Source: Corythucha ciliata (lineage: Eukaryota > Arthropoda > Insecta > Hemiptera > Tingidae). Taken from it: 64,000 nt of DNA. The DNA is taken from the NCBI GenBank assembly GCA_038030265.1, contig CM075939.1:32035253-32099252 (forward strand), given 5' to 3'. The stretch's first letter is position 1; each line of letters starts with the position of its first letter. This document shows positions 24,030-36,114 of the stretch, piece by piece. The position numbers and the translations under genes are program-made. Below the pieces are notes generated by a model. The model did no database searches and was not told the DNA's origin. It saw only the letters and a program-made list of their open reading frames with translations.

Positions 24030-24466
24030 CGAGGCTATTGCACTCCATTTGAAAGCTGACAAAATGAGGAAGTTTTTCCAATAAACCCAAAAAAATATTT
24101 TCCTTTAAGGAGTGGGAGAAAATCGCAGCTGAAAAACATGGGAAAGATACAAAGATAAAAAAACATCACTTTCCAGCAGCTTTAGCGCCCTGAGGAAATG
24201 ACCAAATTCATAATACAATACAGTCATTTTGAAGAAAATTGTGCGCTCTTTCGAATGACCCAATTAGTTTTGAGCTAGAATTGATTCTAGAGCGGCCGGG
24301 AGCAAGTATTCCACAAAAAAATATAGCCCCACGAAAAAATTAAAGATGGTGTAATAACTCGAAAACCAAGCTGAATTCCGGAAAAGTGAATTTAGTAATT
24401 TCGACCACAAATCAGCTGTACTATGACCAGTTTTCGGCTGAGCATCGAATTTTCGAACACCCTGTA
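24030..24466. mobile_element. Diverged half copy of the 13.8-15.8 kb palindromic element
   Basis: gaaagctgacaaaatgaggaagtttttcc, aaaaatattttcctttaag and ctcgaaaaccaagctgaattcc match, in order and with divergence, the right arm at 15455-15780. The terminus here (gaacaccctgta at 24455-24466) is the reverse complement of the tacagggtgttc end at 13826, so this copy keeps the outer 50 bp that the LINE copy has lost on that side. Only one arm was found. Confidence 0.7.
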
Positions 24467-26065
24467 TACTTTTCTAATTGGCATAAGAAGAAAATCAGGA
24501 AAGAATTAACATAAAATAATTGGTTTGGAGCCCTCAAAAGGTCAATTCGAACAAAATAATATGAAAAAGTAATATAATAATTAATACGTTGTTAGCTCTC
24601 GGCCTGGATGTTTTCTCAGTAATTTCATACTTCCTGTTCCCTGTGAAAACGATAGAGTAAAAACCGGTAGGACACCGACGGGAGCATTAAAAACTTGTTA
24701 CCTGCAGCCTAACTTTCAGTAAGTGCACGGCCTTTCTTTCGGTTTCGTATACATACTCAAAATTGAATTTCATTGCTCTTAATATAGCTATAATGGGATT
24801 AAAAGAGTTGTTTGATTAAAAAGCTCCACCCGCGAGGAGAAAATACGCTCGTGAAGTCCCTGTCAAGTTCAAAAATGTTAACAGTCAGAGTGGCAGACAA
24901 ATACCGAACTTTCCTCTCAAGACCGCGATTGATGATGAACTACTTGCATGAAACGTTGTAACTGTTCTCTTCTGGGTCATTCGATTCCTCAATAGGTTGT
25001 CGCGGTACTGCCAAGCGAGGGGGCGTCTCGCCGCTTTCATAGAAAATAAGCGCTGAGATCTTTCATGACTCTCGTCGTTTCGTTTAAAAAAACAGAAAAG
25101 GAATTAAGTTGAAAAAAGAAAGACTCATCTCCTCGTTCATTCCCCTAGTTCCTTCAACAGAGGTATCATCTCCCATCGCCTAGGCACACATACACAAGAT
25201 TTAATAACCCAACACGACAGTCGTGATTGCCCTTTGCAACCCCTTCACCCTGCCTTCATCCCACTTTAAGGCGTGATACCAAAGAGGTGCACGACAATAT
25301 TCGAGAAAGTATCAGAGAAAACAAAAATCTTGACTCCCTTGCTTCATTGCCACGACCTCTGTCTCACTCTCTTCACTCTTACTCTGTGTTTGTGGTAAAA
25401 TTGAAAACGGCCCTCTTCCTTCTTTTGCTTTCACCACACTGGGACACTGCAGTGCCAGGAAACGATGAATCGGGAAACGATGATTTTAATCGTTTTATTC
25501 ACATTTACTCGCACGTTTAAATACACTTTCCTAGTTCTAACGACGTACACAAAGTAATAAGAAGTATACTTATTTCTGTCTGCTTCAAGGTATTCGTGTG
25601 AAGTAGTTGAAGGGATGGATTCGAGTATAAATGTATAAATCGGGACAATTAAAGCACATGCCCTAGAACTTTATGGCACTACTTGACGAAGGAAAAAAAC
25701 AGTCACACACAAGGTCTTGGAAATAAAAAGATATGCGAAAAAGGCTGTGAAACACTTCAATCAGCCCCTGCATTTCCGGTCCACAGAGCTAGCAATGCCA
25801 CAACGAGAATTATAAAAAAAAATTGTTGAGTTTCAACAATCAAAACCAACTGGTTTTAACAGTTTATAAAGGTTTATTAGAAATTAGTCCAATGAAAGGG
25901 GCTGCTGCGTTAATGATTTACTATCAGCATCACCACACCATTTTCCAGCTTCTCCTTCGTGCTCTCGTTATGGTTTACACGTGTCTCAGAGCATTTCTTT
26001 CATCAACACAACTACTCGCAGTATTTTACCAATATACATATAAACAAAATGCTTTTTGAGGAAAT
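24467..26065. other. No feature recognised
   Basis: A 97-codon frame at 25227-25520 and a 78-codon frame at 25823-26059 show no family motifs or persuasive splice sites. Confidence 0.35.
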
Positions 26066-26243
26066 AGGCCGGTCGTCCACTGGAAGCGTTTTCGAGCGGT
26101 GCATACATACAAAAGGCCTAATGAATGCACTGCAGCAAAGCCTGCAGTGAAGGATGTCACATTCAATTTGAGCCGTGGGGAAGTACACTCGTTGTCGCGC
26201 GTTGTAGCGCCGCTCGAAAACGATGCCAGTGGACGACCGGCCT
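26066..26243. mobile_element. 178-bp palindromic MITE
   Basis: aggccggtcgtccactgg followed by cgttttcgagcgg at the left is matched by ccgctcgaaaacg and ccagtggacgaccggcct at the right. Arms are about 35 bp with a short gap. No exact target duplication was found. Confidence 0.75.
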
Positions 26244-26489
26244 TGACGAGGCTTGGAATTTTGTTTAAATATATACTTTTTGACTTATATTTTACACTCT
26301 ACTAGAGGTAGGGTGACCAGATTTTTCCTATACGAAAGAAGGACCCAAATTTTATAAATCGTGAAGAAGACAAATTAAGGAGGGGAGGGGGGTTGATGGA
26401 GGAGAAAGGACGGAGAGGTCACTAATTCTACCCTCTGCCTCGGCCACTGATCCTAGTTCCGGTATTCTGCCACTGATTCTCATTACGAC

Positions 26490-27090
26490 ACAACCAAAAT
26501 TGCCATTTGCCGAAATTGACAAAACACAAAATTGGTATTTTAAGGAGCCGAAACACGAAATTGGCTTCCGGAGGATCCAAAACACGAAATTGGCTTTTGA
26601 AAGATCAAAAATACAAAATAGGCATTTGAAAAAGCCAAAACACAAATTTGACTTTCGAAGGAGGCAGAACATGGCATTAGCATTTGAGGATCCAAAATAC
26701 AAAATTGGCATTTGAAGGAGCCAAAACACGCAATTAGCTTTTGAAGGAGCCAAAACTCACAACTGACATTTGATGGAGCCGAAACACGAAGTTGGCTTTT
26801 AAAGGTGCCAAAAACACTAAATTGACTTTTGAAGGGGCCAAAACACGAAATTGGCCTTTGAAGGAGCCAAGACACGAAATTGGCTTTCGAAGAAGCCAAA
26901 GCATAAATTGGCTTTTGAAGGAGTCAAAACACGAAATTTTCATTTGTAGGAGCCGAAATAGAAAATTGGCAATTTCAGGAGCCAAAACAAAAAATTGGGT
27001 TTTAAAAGAGCCAAAACACGAAATTGGCTTCCGGAGGATCCAAAACACGAAATTGGCATTTGGATAAGCGAAAGCAAAAAATTGGGGTTT
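26490..27090. repeat. 29-bp minisatellite, about 20 units
   Basis: The unit resembles gccaaaacacgaaattggc followed by ttttgaagga and repeats head to tail with substitutions across some 600 bp. The period is 29 bp, not a multiple of three, so the long frames on both strands over this region are by-products of the repeat. No spacers separate the units. Confidence 0.88.
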
Positions 27091-27171
27091 CCCAAATTTC
27101 CCATTTTGGACCCGCTTTTGGCCTATAAAAACCCAGGGAGTTAGTTGATTAAACTGATCAGATGTTAGGAC

Positions 27172-28365
27172 TAGTGATGGGTTTACACCGGGAAAATAAA
27201 ATTTCGGGTTTTTTCCCTGGGAAAAAAACGGGAAAAACCCCAATTTGGGAAAATACTGGGTTTTTATCCGTTTTTCACTACAGCAACAGACTCAGCAAAT
27301 GAATAATAAACAAACGACTATAGGTATTTATTGCACCCATAGAATCATACGAACTCTCTGTTTGCACAAAAATGGTTAAAATTCTAACTGTTACGGGAGA
27401 CAAAGCTGAAGCCGAGCCTTGCCACCAAATATCCAATAATTTTTCTATTGGAATTCATCGCCAGAGGTTTCCTCGTTTGATGACGATGATGATTATTCAG
27501 ATGCCGTTGCATCAGTTTCGTTGGACCTTTGAAAAATGAAGTGTGAATTTGCCTGCCGAACCTGTTTTCGGTATCCCAGCGTCCAAGAAGGTTTGAGGAG
27601 TCAATGCTTTCTGTTTTTGCTTCTTCGAAGATTTTGAATTTTCCAATTGTGGGACAGATAGGTCAGTTTTTCGGCTTGATCAGTCGTTAAACGGTTTTTT
27701 TTTTTTTTTTTTTTTTATGCTGTTCATTCAAGAAAACGTGCTAAAGGATCTTTCTGTCGCAGCTGATAAAATTCTAACCGCAACGGAAGACAAAATTGAA
27801 GTCGAACAATGTCCTTGCCACCAAACACTTGGCGTGACCGCCGAGGCACTTTCCCACAAAAATGTCTTCCCCCAGAGTCCATCCTTGGAACGATAGTTGG
27901 CCAAATCCACCATCGCTTTGTCGACATTAACCTTCATCTGTGTGGCAACCTTATGAATTTTTAATGCCTTCTATTTGCTCGTCTTGCTCAGCAGCGTCCA
28001 CTATGATGATGGGCCCAGGAGTGTCGCAGCGTAATGAATACTACTTTTAACGCTGGAGTCCATTCTGTCTTTCAGTTTTCGTAGAATCAGGGACTGTTCA
28101 TTCTTGGAAAGTGACGACCGAGGTAAATTTTCAGCGAGCTTTAGCTCAATGTGGCGTAATGCGAGATGAATTATCTCTATGGAGCAGATAGAGACTTCTC
28201 AGAGTTGAGGGAAAGGTTACAAGAGGCTGCGCTATTCAAATTCTATTCAAATTGAACTAATAAAAACCCAATTCGGGTGGGAAAATACTTTCTTGGGAAA
28301 AAACCGGGTTTTTTCCCAAAAAACGGGAATATTCCCAAAGGGTTTTTTCCCTTGACCAGTCACTA
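27172..28365. mobile_element. Decayed hAT-type DNA transposon
   Basis: The ends begin tagtgatggg and finish ccagtcacta, an imperfect inverted pair rich in gggaaaa/ttttccc words. Flanking 8-mers are gttaggac (27164-27171) and gttagaac (28366-28373), an 8-bp duplication with one mismatch, the length typical of hAT. The interior carries a minus-strand remnant of the hAT C-terminal dimerisation region. Confidence 0.85.
27724..27937 (-). pseudogene. hAT transposase C-terminal dimerisation fragment
   Basis: The frame contains WWQGHCSTSILSSVAVRILS and then ATERSFSTFS, matching the hAT C-terminal pattern WW...LS-x-A-x-RIL...ERSFS. About 70 codons survive; the catalytic part is absent or unreadable. 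It lies inside the element at 27172-28365 and is not functional. Confidence 0.8.
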
Positions 28366-28373
28366 GTTAGAAC

Positions 28374-30122
28374 CAACTAGATCCCAAATGGGGTTTATGT
28401 GCGAAAAAATGAGTTTTTTCGAGCAATCCTTAGGGCAAGATATGACCCGGACGGCGCGCTTACTGTGTACGGTGGACGGACATTTCAGAAATCAAATCTA
28501 GACATGTTAAAATGTACACAGAAAAAGTTTGAGGGTGGGTTGTAAAAATTTGTTCCTGGCCGGAAACATAGGTGTATTATTCAGAATGAATAATAAACCA
28601 AAACGTCCTGTGCAGGTGCCAGACACGATCAAATGACCCGGATTTTTCAGACGATGGGCTCCCAGAATATTATTATTTCGGGACAATCTATTTTTTTCAC
28701 GAGGTCCTTATCAGGCTTTCCAGAAGTACCCTGTTTTGAAAGAAGTAACTTTCAGCGTCCTTTCGAGAAAAGCAGAGAACCACAGGAGCATGAGCTGCAA
28801 AGAAGTATACCGTCCTTCCGTAACTATAGGTACACTATAGGTACATTTCAACATTTCAGATCAAGGTAATTACTCAAACATGAAAGTATCCGTAATTTTT
28901 GGTGATTTCTGTTGAATAGGTGTTACTTTCTAACGTTATCACTGAAAAAATGTGCATAAAAAAGCAGGGAGGCGTCGCGTCGGGGAGACTGGTGGAATGA
29001 TCATCCCAATTAATTACGAGCAAATTACGATCGATAAATTCCCGAGTGTTCGGGTCGAAATTCTTGAGTGGGAGGGATCGAAATTCCTGAGTGGGACGGG
29101 GGGTCGAAATTCGCCTTTAACCACGGGTCAGATGATGCACAAAGAAAAAAATTGTTCACGATAATTATGCCCATAATATACATATCAGGGGTACTCAAAT
29201 AATCAGCCTGTAAACCAGTAAAGGATTTTTTCTCTGTAATTAAGTAAAATTCCACCCCCCCCCCCTGTCTACGCGTTACTAAAGAAACGAGATTTATTAC
29301 ATCTGTTTACTGGTTTACCGAAATACTGATTTTTATTTGAGTACCCCTATCATGTACACACGTAATTTTATACTCTCAAGCTATGGTTTATTACTTAAAA
29401 ATAACAAGTTGATCACCATTATTAGGTTTTTTAAAGGATATAGCGATTATGTGAAATGAGTTTCACTATAAGTTTTCATGTTACATACACCACACAATCA
29501 GTCGGCCTCGGAAAAATAAAAAAATTACAAAAACCCTCACTCGTGTTATCATCATCGTTGACAAAGAGGATTGCAGCGAATGACTTTTTTTTAAGGTTTC
29601 GTTCTCTGAGCAAAAAGAATGAAAAAACGGTTTCCTTCACGAAGAAAACGTTCATATTTTCCTACAAAGATTATCACCTTGCAAAAGAAGAAAATTTGAA
29701 GTTTAACGTACTTTTTTTTATTTATCGTGATGTTTAAAACATTGCGAAAGGAAGAAAGAAAAAACAGTAAACAGTGAACTTGTTATTCATTGCGTGCACG
29801 TGGGGGGCGATGCGAAGCCAAGGAATTTGAGGAATACGCCGCGCCGGAGCGTGAAAACTAATAAAATAAAATATAAAATATTTGAATTGTTAGAAATTAA
29901 GTTATATACAAGCCTCTTAAATGCCTCTTTCTCTCAAACTTTCTTAACTGGAAAAATAAAAAAATTAAAACCCAAAAAGAAATGAATAAACCCCTTTGTC
30001 ACGTTTGTCGTTATAAAATTATGGACTCGCGCCTAAGATCAAGATTGAAAATAATCTATTTCACAACTATATTAAATTAGAGTTGATGTTTCTAAACATT
30101 AAAGTTAAATATAAAAACTCAC
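28374..30122. other. No gene recognised; contains one MITE
   Basis: Apart from the MITE at 29187-29348 no feature was recognised. If the exon at 30123-30344 belongs to a minus-strand gene, its following intron starts at 30122 and runs into this stretch. Confidence 0.35.
29187..29348. mobile_element. 162-bp MITE, AGGGGTACTC family, ATC duplication
   Basis: The ends are aggggtactcaaat and atttgagtacccct, flanked by atc at 29184-29186 and 29349-29351. Subterminal cagtaaa(g/c) words are also inverted. A second, longer copy lies at 43577-43874 in the opposite orientation. Confidence 0.85.
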
Positions 30123-30344
30123 TTGTCGAAAATTTAGAAAATCAGCACCCCAGTAACATAATTCAGCTTCTTCCGAAGTTATGAAAATCCCATCGGGTTT
30201 TAAACGCGTCAGTAACGACCACCAAACGAAACTGACAGACTCAGCCCTAAAGTGAGGAACTAATGCTGTACCCGAGACAGAGTTAGGGCGAGAAAGATTC
30301 ACCGGGTCAGGTGGAAGAGGATGCAATTCTAAACTCTTCTTCAT
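30123..30344 (-). CDS. Probable coding exon of an unidentified gene
   Basis: The frame starts at ATG 30344 and gives 74 codons of balanced composition (for example FRAESVSFVWWSLLTRLKPD and TSEEAELCYWGADF). It ends exactly at a strong donor, CGACAA|GTGAGT (30122-30117), in phase 0. A stop lies upstream in frame, so the ATG could be the true start, or an acceptor within the frame could make it internal. The product was not recognised. Neighbouring exons were not found. What argues for a real exon is the amino-acid composition and the consensus donor; both could still be chance. Confidence 0.4.
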
Positions 30345-31203
30345 TCTCTTCAACGCCAAGAGTCATCGGGGGGAGGGGAGGATTCGCGTCCTGCACTTTA
30401 CTCGTGGCTATCGCCAGGGAGATGGTGCGGGAAGGGGTGGAAAAGCGGAGAGGGAAAATGCTAAACAATGTGATCCGGAGAAGAGGACGATGTTTTTTGG
30501 GGGGTATAGGGAAAAAGTGTGTAATTGTTATTTTGTTTGAGTGAAAGGAGTCTCCTGGAACTATAAATGTATTTCATTTTCACCGGACTTTTCTCAGTCA
30601 CTTGCAGCCCCTGTCCTATCTTCAGAGTCTATTGCTCTAAATTTCTATTTCCTCAAGCTCATTGTGATTAAATATCGTATATAGAGGTAAACATTTGAAA
30701 TCCTTTTCAGCGAAAGTTCCTCAACCACACAAAAAAGACGACTCTCGCGCCTTTCTTCAGAGAAATAAATCTTAAAATCACGTCACTAACTCCCCTCCAC
30801 CGTTGATCGAGGCTCTGGGAAGAGAAGAGGTCAAAGTTTAACGCCGGGGTGACTCAACAAAGTCAGATAAAAGTAGGAAGGGAGATCGTTTACAAGTAAT
30901 GTTTCATAATTCTTCCAGCTCCTTTCAATTTAAAAGTATACGCGGCGAAGGATTTTCTTGCGAGAGGGGTAACAGGTGACGATGATGAGACAAAAAAGGA
31001 AAAACCACAGAATATTGTGCGTTATGTGACCTATATACATTTCACCTTCACATTGGTACCTGCTCAAACCGAATGTGACGGAATAGTTTCACTGAGGCAA
31101 GTGAAGAGATGAAAAGTTAAAAATCTCGTTTCGGCAGCCAGATCCTGGAAATTTTGTGTACCTATTTCATTATAAAAGTGACTACTAAAGGGGTCTCACA
31201 CAT

Positions 31204-31269
31204 GTTCCCGACCCTACGTATTCGGCCGCAATTTTCGGTGTGTCTTTGTGTTCGAAGGCATTCAGAAAT
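31204..31269. repeat. 66-bp dispersed repeat, copy 1
   Basis: It differs from 32723-32788 at only two positions by eye. On the minus strand both copies keep an open frame reading FLNAFEHKDTPKIA(A/S)EY. Flanking sequences are unrelated. Confidence 0.85.
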
Positions 31270-32722
31270 AGTAGCATGCAATGTAGCTTATTAGCTTCAA
31301 ACATTGCACCGTGTGAACAGGGCTTTAGCCTTCCCTCACATGTATCGTGTGTTAGTTTTGTAACCCAATGCAGCATCGGAGGGTCCAACGATGAATTTGG
31401 AACATGCCCTACTGGAAAATATTTATCTATTATGTACGCAATATGTGTGGCCAAGCCTTTAATCGAAAGGAAATACTGAGGGAGGAAAAAGACGTGGCGG
31501 CAAACTGCGATTTTCAACGATCTTGATAAGTCTACATTATTTCAAAAAGTATTGCCCCCTTCCATTGCTTTTACTTCTATGTTTTAGGCCCCGTTCACAA
31601 ACCGTAATGCTATGCGTCTGTGGACTTGTGGAGTCTGTGCAACGAATCAAAATGAATGCGTTTTTCACAAATAAAATAGATTAAAGCAGGTCATTTAATT
31701 ACCGAGCCAGATGAAGTACAGAACTGCCAAAGGAGGACTGCCATATACCCACCGGGTGGTGGTGGGGGGAAATTAACTGGAAGTGTATTGTTTCCTTTTC
31801 GAAAAGTAAATATCAGTGGCAGACCACACTGTAATCACGATTATAGGTCACTTTTTTCAGTGCAGAGCATGGTCCATATAATTAAACCTCTATAGGTATG
31901 TATACTTATACTTTCACATCACCATCATTGTACGGCAGGTGGAATGAAAAAAAAAGCCCGGTCACTATAGAAGCTTTAGTGGTGGGAGGGCAAATGTAAC
32001 GCAGCCACCGGCACTCGAAAAACGTATTACTCCAGTACACCACACCATCCAGAACGCCTTCAAACTTGCGATACTGGGTTCTTGTAGGACGTGGAAGCTG
32101 CTGTGATTAAGCCTTGAGCCCTTCCTGTGTTCAGCATAGGTATAATAAATAATTGAAATAGTTTGTAGGGAGGAGGTTATGTTTTGGATGGAAAACGCCG
32201 GTAAAATCATATTGGAGAGCAAAAGTTATGTTTTGGGGACCACCAGGGTCACATTATATTCTTAGCGATGCCAACACATTTAAGCTTTAGAAAAACTTCC
32301 TTTAGTATATTAGCAACCACACTCATTCTACGATTTGACATAGCTTTTTCCAGCGACGAGCACACAAGTCAATGGGGGTATACTTTTCTACGCCTGCCCA
32401 TTCGACTAGCTTATTTTAATTCTGGGAGTACGGTGGAAGTGGAAAAATCCCCCCCCCCCCCGGATGCAGAATTGAGTGCAAATGGAAAACACCAATGCAC
32501 TATAGTCATTTTTCGCAGGAGGAGTTCTAGTAGGTTTTTACTTATTTTTACTTTTTAGAGACCCTCTCTCTGCCTAAAAGCCAAAAGTTCAGCCGTAACA
32601 AAACCAATCAGACAGTTAAAAATACATGAGTACAGTTTCAAGCTCTAATGTGATAACAATAAAGTTTCGCTTTAATTAGCGAAGATAAAACATTACGGCG
32701 ATCATAAAACTGAGAAATTTGT

Positions 32723-32788
32723 GTTCCTGACCCTACGTATTCGGACGCAATTTTCGGTGTGTCTTTGTGTTCGAAGGCATTCAGAAAT
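32723..32788. repeat. 66-bp dispersed repeat, copy 2
   Basis: Near-identical to 31204-31269. On the minus strand the shared part starts two bases after a good splice acceptor (tttttatttccag), so this copy could be an exon, or part of a retroposed or transposed exon. Confidence 0.85.
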
Positions 32789-33997
32789 TGCTGGAAATAA
32801 AAAGGGGGTCGCATGTGATTCCTCGACCCCCTTCCAGTTGTGTTCCGCCTAAATTTAGGCATTATTTATAATCCGGCTCCGTATTTCAGAGTCTCATTTT
32901 AGTTTACAGGGGCGTTAGATTTTGCTTCCCAAAATAAGGCGACGGAAGAGCATAAATTTCCATGGTCAAAGTTCAAGGTGTTTTACTGTTATTTCTGGAG
33001 TGAAATTCGAAAAAATATTATTTAAAACCCCAGTAGTAAAATTTCCTGGAGATTAAACGAGACTGAGATTCAGGATTGTCGTAAAAATACGGCCATAATT
33101 CATGTGTCCACAGAGTGTAAACGTATAAGTATACGTGTGGAAAGACTGAAGGGGGGTCGAAGAATCTCATGTGCAACCTCGGCTTAAAATTAGTATTCCT
33201 GTCGCGTTAAAGAGATATGGCAAAGGAGGGAAGCTCATTGGACTAAACAGCGGGCGAGAATCCTTCACCAACCGGTCCGAGTGGACCGTCTACAATTTTG
33301 TTGGGCATATGGCCCAGTAAAACAAGGTGAGGCGGGTTGCAATGATTAGGGTTGATGATTTTTGATTCCCATTTTAATTTTTTGAAAAAGTCGAGGGGGA
33401 GGGGGTGGTGCCCCCGGGGTGGAAGTAAGTGTGTGGTCTTGTTAGCACGATAACTCTCGTAGAAATTAATTTAGCGGAACACGCTTTATCTAAAAAAATC
33501 AGTAGTCATAAGACACCGGTCGGTATTGCATTTGGGCAAAATCGGTCAAGGTGGTGGGGGGGAAAATACGGCTTGAAATGATCAAAAAATCACTACAAGT
33601 CACCAGTTGATTCTAGAAGCATTATATTCGGTATGATGATTCCATTTTGAAATAGCCTTTGATTCCCATTAAGTTCAGCTTAAACAAACCCGGCAGCAAA
33701 CAGTACGAGGGAGGGTCAAACATAAACGAAAGAAATCATGGTCTCAACATTACTACTTCTGGAACGGCTTAGGGTGTCCGTATACAAAATGAAATGCACT
33801 CTTTCCGACCGCCAGCTGCCGGAGCGAAATTTTTTCTTTTCATTTCATCACCTTCTTCTTCTCAGGAACTTATCACAACCATCTTTTTAAGCAGTTTTAT
33901 TTTGATGCATTTCGGGCAAACTTAAGCCCCTGATCAGCAAACCCTCGGCTGCTTGTAACTACAACCCCCGCCACCAACACCACCACCATACGAAGCC

Positions 33998-34125
33998 CCC
34001 AAACCACATGCAATACGTCTGTGGAGTCTGTGCAACCTACCAAAATACTTCATTTTTCGAGGGCCTTAATTTGTTTGGTTGCACAGGCTCCACAGATGCA
34101 TAGTTCAGAGTTTGTGAACGAGGAT
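33998..34125. mobile_element. Foldback MITE
   Basis: gtctgtggagtctgtgcaac is matched by gttgcacaggctccacagat; the loop holds aaaatacttcatttttcgaggg. Related ends occur at 4718-4753, 6630-6729, 19384-19460 and 31588-31660. Confidence 0.7.
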
Positions 34126-35472
34126 TTAACGTGCGCATCAGCTTAATTTCTCGGCTGATTATTTACAATTTTCTATTCGGTTAATTTTGATGACGCTCAC
34201 GTTTAGAGTACGGGTGATAAGGGGGCAGGTGGCACTTTTTTTGTTAGCTCGAGAAGTGGACGTCAATCGAAAGGGTATATAAATGGAAGGACTTTGCCTG
34301 GCGTGAGAGTTCGTTTCTGGTTTAATAACCAGCTCGTGAAACGAACTTGAGAATCATCTATGCAGCTCCCCTTTGACGAAACATTGAAGAAAAATGTCAG
34401 TCGACAAAACTAAATTAATTGATCGCGTATTGGGTCAGAAGAAATCCCCGAATAAATTGTATGATAATCATGGTGGCTCTTCTCCCGCCCTCCCTTTTTT
34501 AATCCTCACCATGCTCATTAACGTTTCCCTTCAACTTTTCCACCATCAATTCACTCTGTTTTGAGATTAAGATCAGATAGGATAAGAACTCGTGTTATAA
34601 AAGAGAAAATACTAAGGAGAACGTAATTTTAAAATACTTCTTCCTTCCTTCAGGAATTTTGTAACAGGAAACCCCGTACCAAAGTCATAGTTTCCAAATA
34701 ATGAAAATAAGGAAGGATTATTTTCACTTCACCCACGCGTAAGCGTTACAAGCCGTCGTTGGCTAGACAGGTTTTGACCCAGAACAAGGTTTTTCTTCCG
34801 ACCTTATCTTTTGCTTTTGCTGATCGTGAGCATGAACTATTTTTACGACGGCTGGTTGGAAGGTGGTCATCTACTGATTAAGAGGGGGGGAGCTGGAGCG
34901 TTTCAAGCTGATTGTGAGAGTGAACGTTATAATGGGGTATGATGAACTGATACCTATGGTTGGCGTGGAACGAGGGTTCGCACATAGTAGAACATAGCTA
35001 TTCGAACTGGAGCTCCAAAAATCATAGCACTATACTACGTTGTACGTGATCTGTGCAAACATGGCTTCCGTTTGTTGTTTCCAAAGATAAATGCCTATAA
35101 TGGTCAGGTCCATTCACTAAGCACAGAGCGGGGAGGGGAGCAAGGACGAGTGAATAAAAATAACGCCATCGATCTCCTTGTTATAGCCTTTATTTCAAAT
35201 GTGATGCGGCATGTAAACATGAAATATCATGGTCTTTCAGTTAGGCTACTTGACTGGGGCATGATATGTATTTTGTCGAATGATGCGCGTGCAGTTAAAA
35301 AAACGTGTCGTGGCACATAATGCAATCTTTATTTGGCGCCCCACTGTTATTTAAAAATAAGGCGTTGATCGGGGTATGCTTGTATTTTTGTATTAAGTAC
35401 AAACATCAAATAGAGGGCACTTCAAAGCAAACAAAAAAAATACGATTTGACGTAATTTACGTCGGTGACATA
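34126..35472. other. No feature recognised
   Basis: A small hairpin (agttcgtttc / gaaacgaact, 34307-34350) was noted. Nothing else was recognised. Confidence 0.35.
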
Positions 35473-36114
35473 TACAGGGTGTTTCAGTTTTAATGTTCAA
35501 TCCTTGCACAAGTTGTTGTGCTCACGGTGACGCTCCACAAACGTCATTTTGACACATGTCCGGAAATGCTTCGTTTTGGAGATATTTGCGTTTTTTCTCT
35601 TTTTAAGCTTATTGACATGCCGTGCTAACAGCTAACCTATGTGGCTCAGACCAAAATTGGTGACAGTTTTGAAAAGATCACAAAATTGCCTTCAAGATTT
35701 CGTTGTGGAAGTTGTACCAAGTTGTAGTGGTGTGGCGTTTATTGCCAGGTAAACTTGAAGAAAACACTATTTCAAAATCATTGACTATTTCCTACCATGG
35801 TTAATCAGCTGGTTTTTGGTCACAAAGATAGGCGAAGTTCAGAAAACTTCCTCAGGTCCAGGCTTCCACGACGAAATCTTGAAAGAAATTTTGTGATCTT
35901 TTCTTTTCAAAAGGTCTGAGCCGCATAGGTTAACTGCTAGCACGGCATTTGTGCAAAAAAAAAAAAAAAAAAATGTCAATAAGCTTTAAAAGAGGAAAAA
36001 CGCGAATATCTCCAAAACGAAGCATTTCCGGACATGTATCAAAATGACGTTTTTGGTGCGTCACGGTGAGTACAACATCATGGGTATTGCACATTAAAAC
36101 TGAAACATCCTGTA
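35473..36114. mobile_element. 642-bp palindromic element with TACAGG ends
   Basis: It starts tacagggtgtttcagttttaatg and ends cattaaaactgaaacatcctgta. Further inward, ccggaaatgcttcgttttggagatat (35569) and its complement (36007-36032) confirm arms of about 240 bp. A run of 18 A at 35956-35973 sits in the right arm and is missing from the left. No coding capacity. The outer tacagggtgttt motif is shared with the element at 13826 and the half copy at 24466. Confidence 0.85.

Larger units (their letters stand above)
30345..33997. other. No gene recognised; a duplicated 66-bp segment inside
   Basis: The stretch holds the 66-bp direct repeats at 31204-31269 and 32723-32788, one end of the 33998-type MITE near 31588-31660, and C- or G-runs (32450, 31770). 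No protein family was recognised. Confidence 0.35.

Noticed and set aside
26490..27090. CRISPR-like regular repeats
   Set aside because: Units are contiguous and diverged with no unique spacers, and the DNA is eukaryotic.
26352..27243. Several long overlapping frames on both strands that look like a repeat protein
   Set aside because: They follow the 29-bp minisatellite; the period is not a multiple of three and frames open on both strands.
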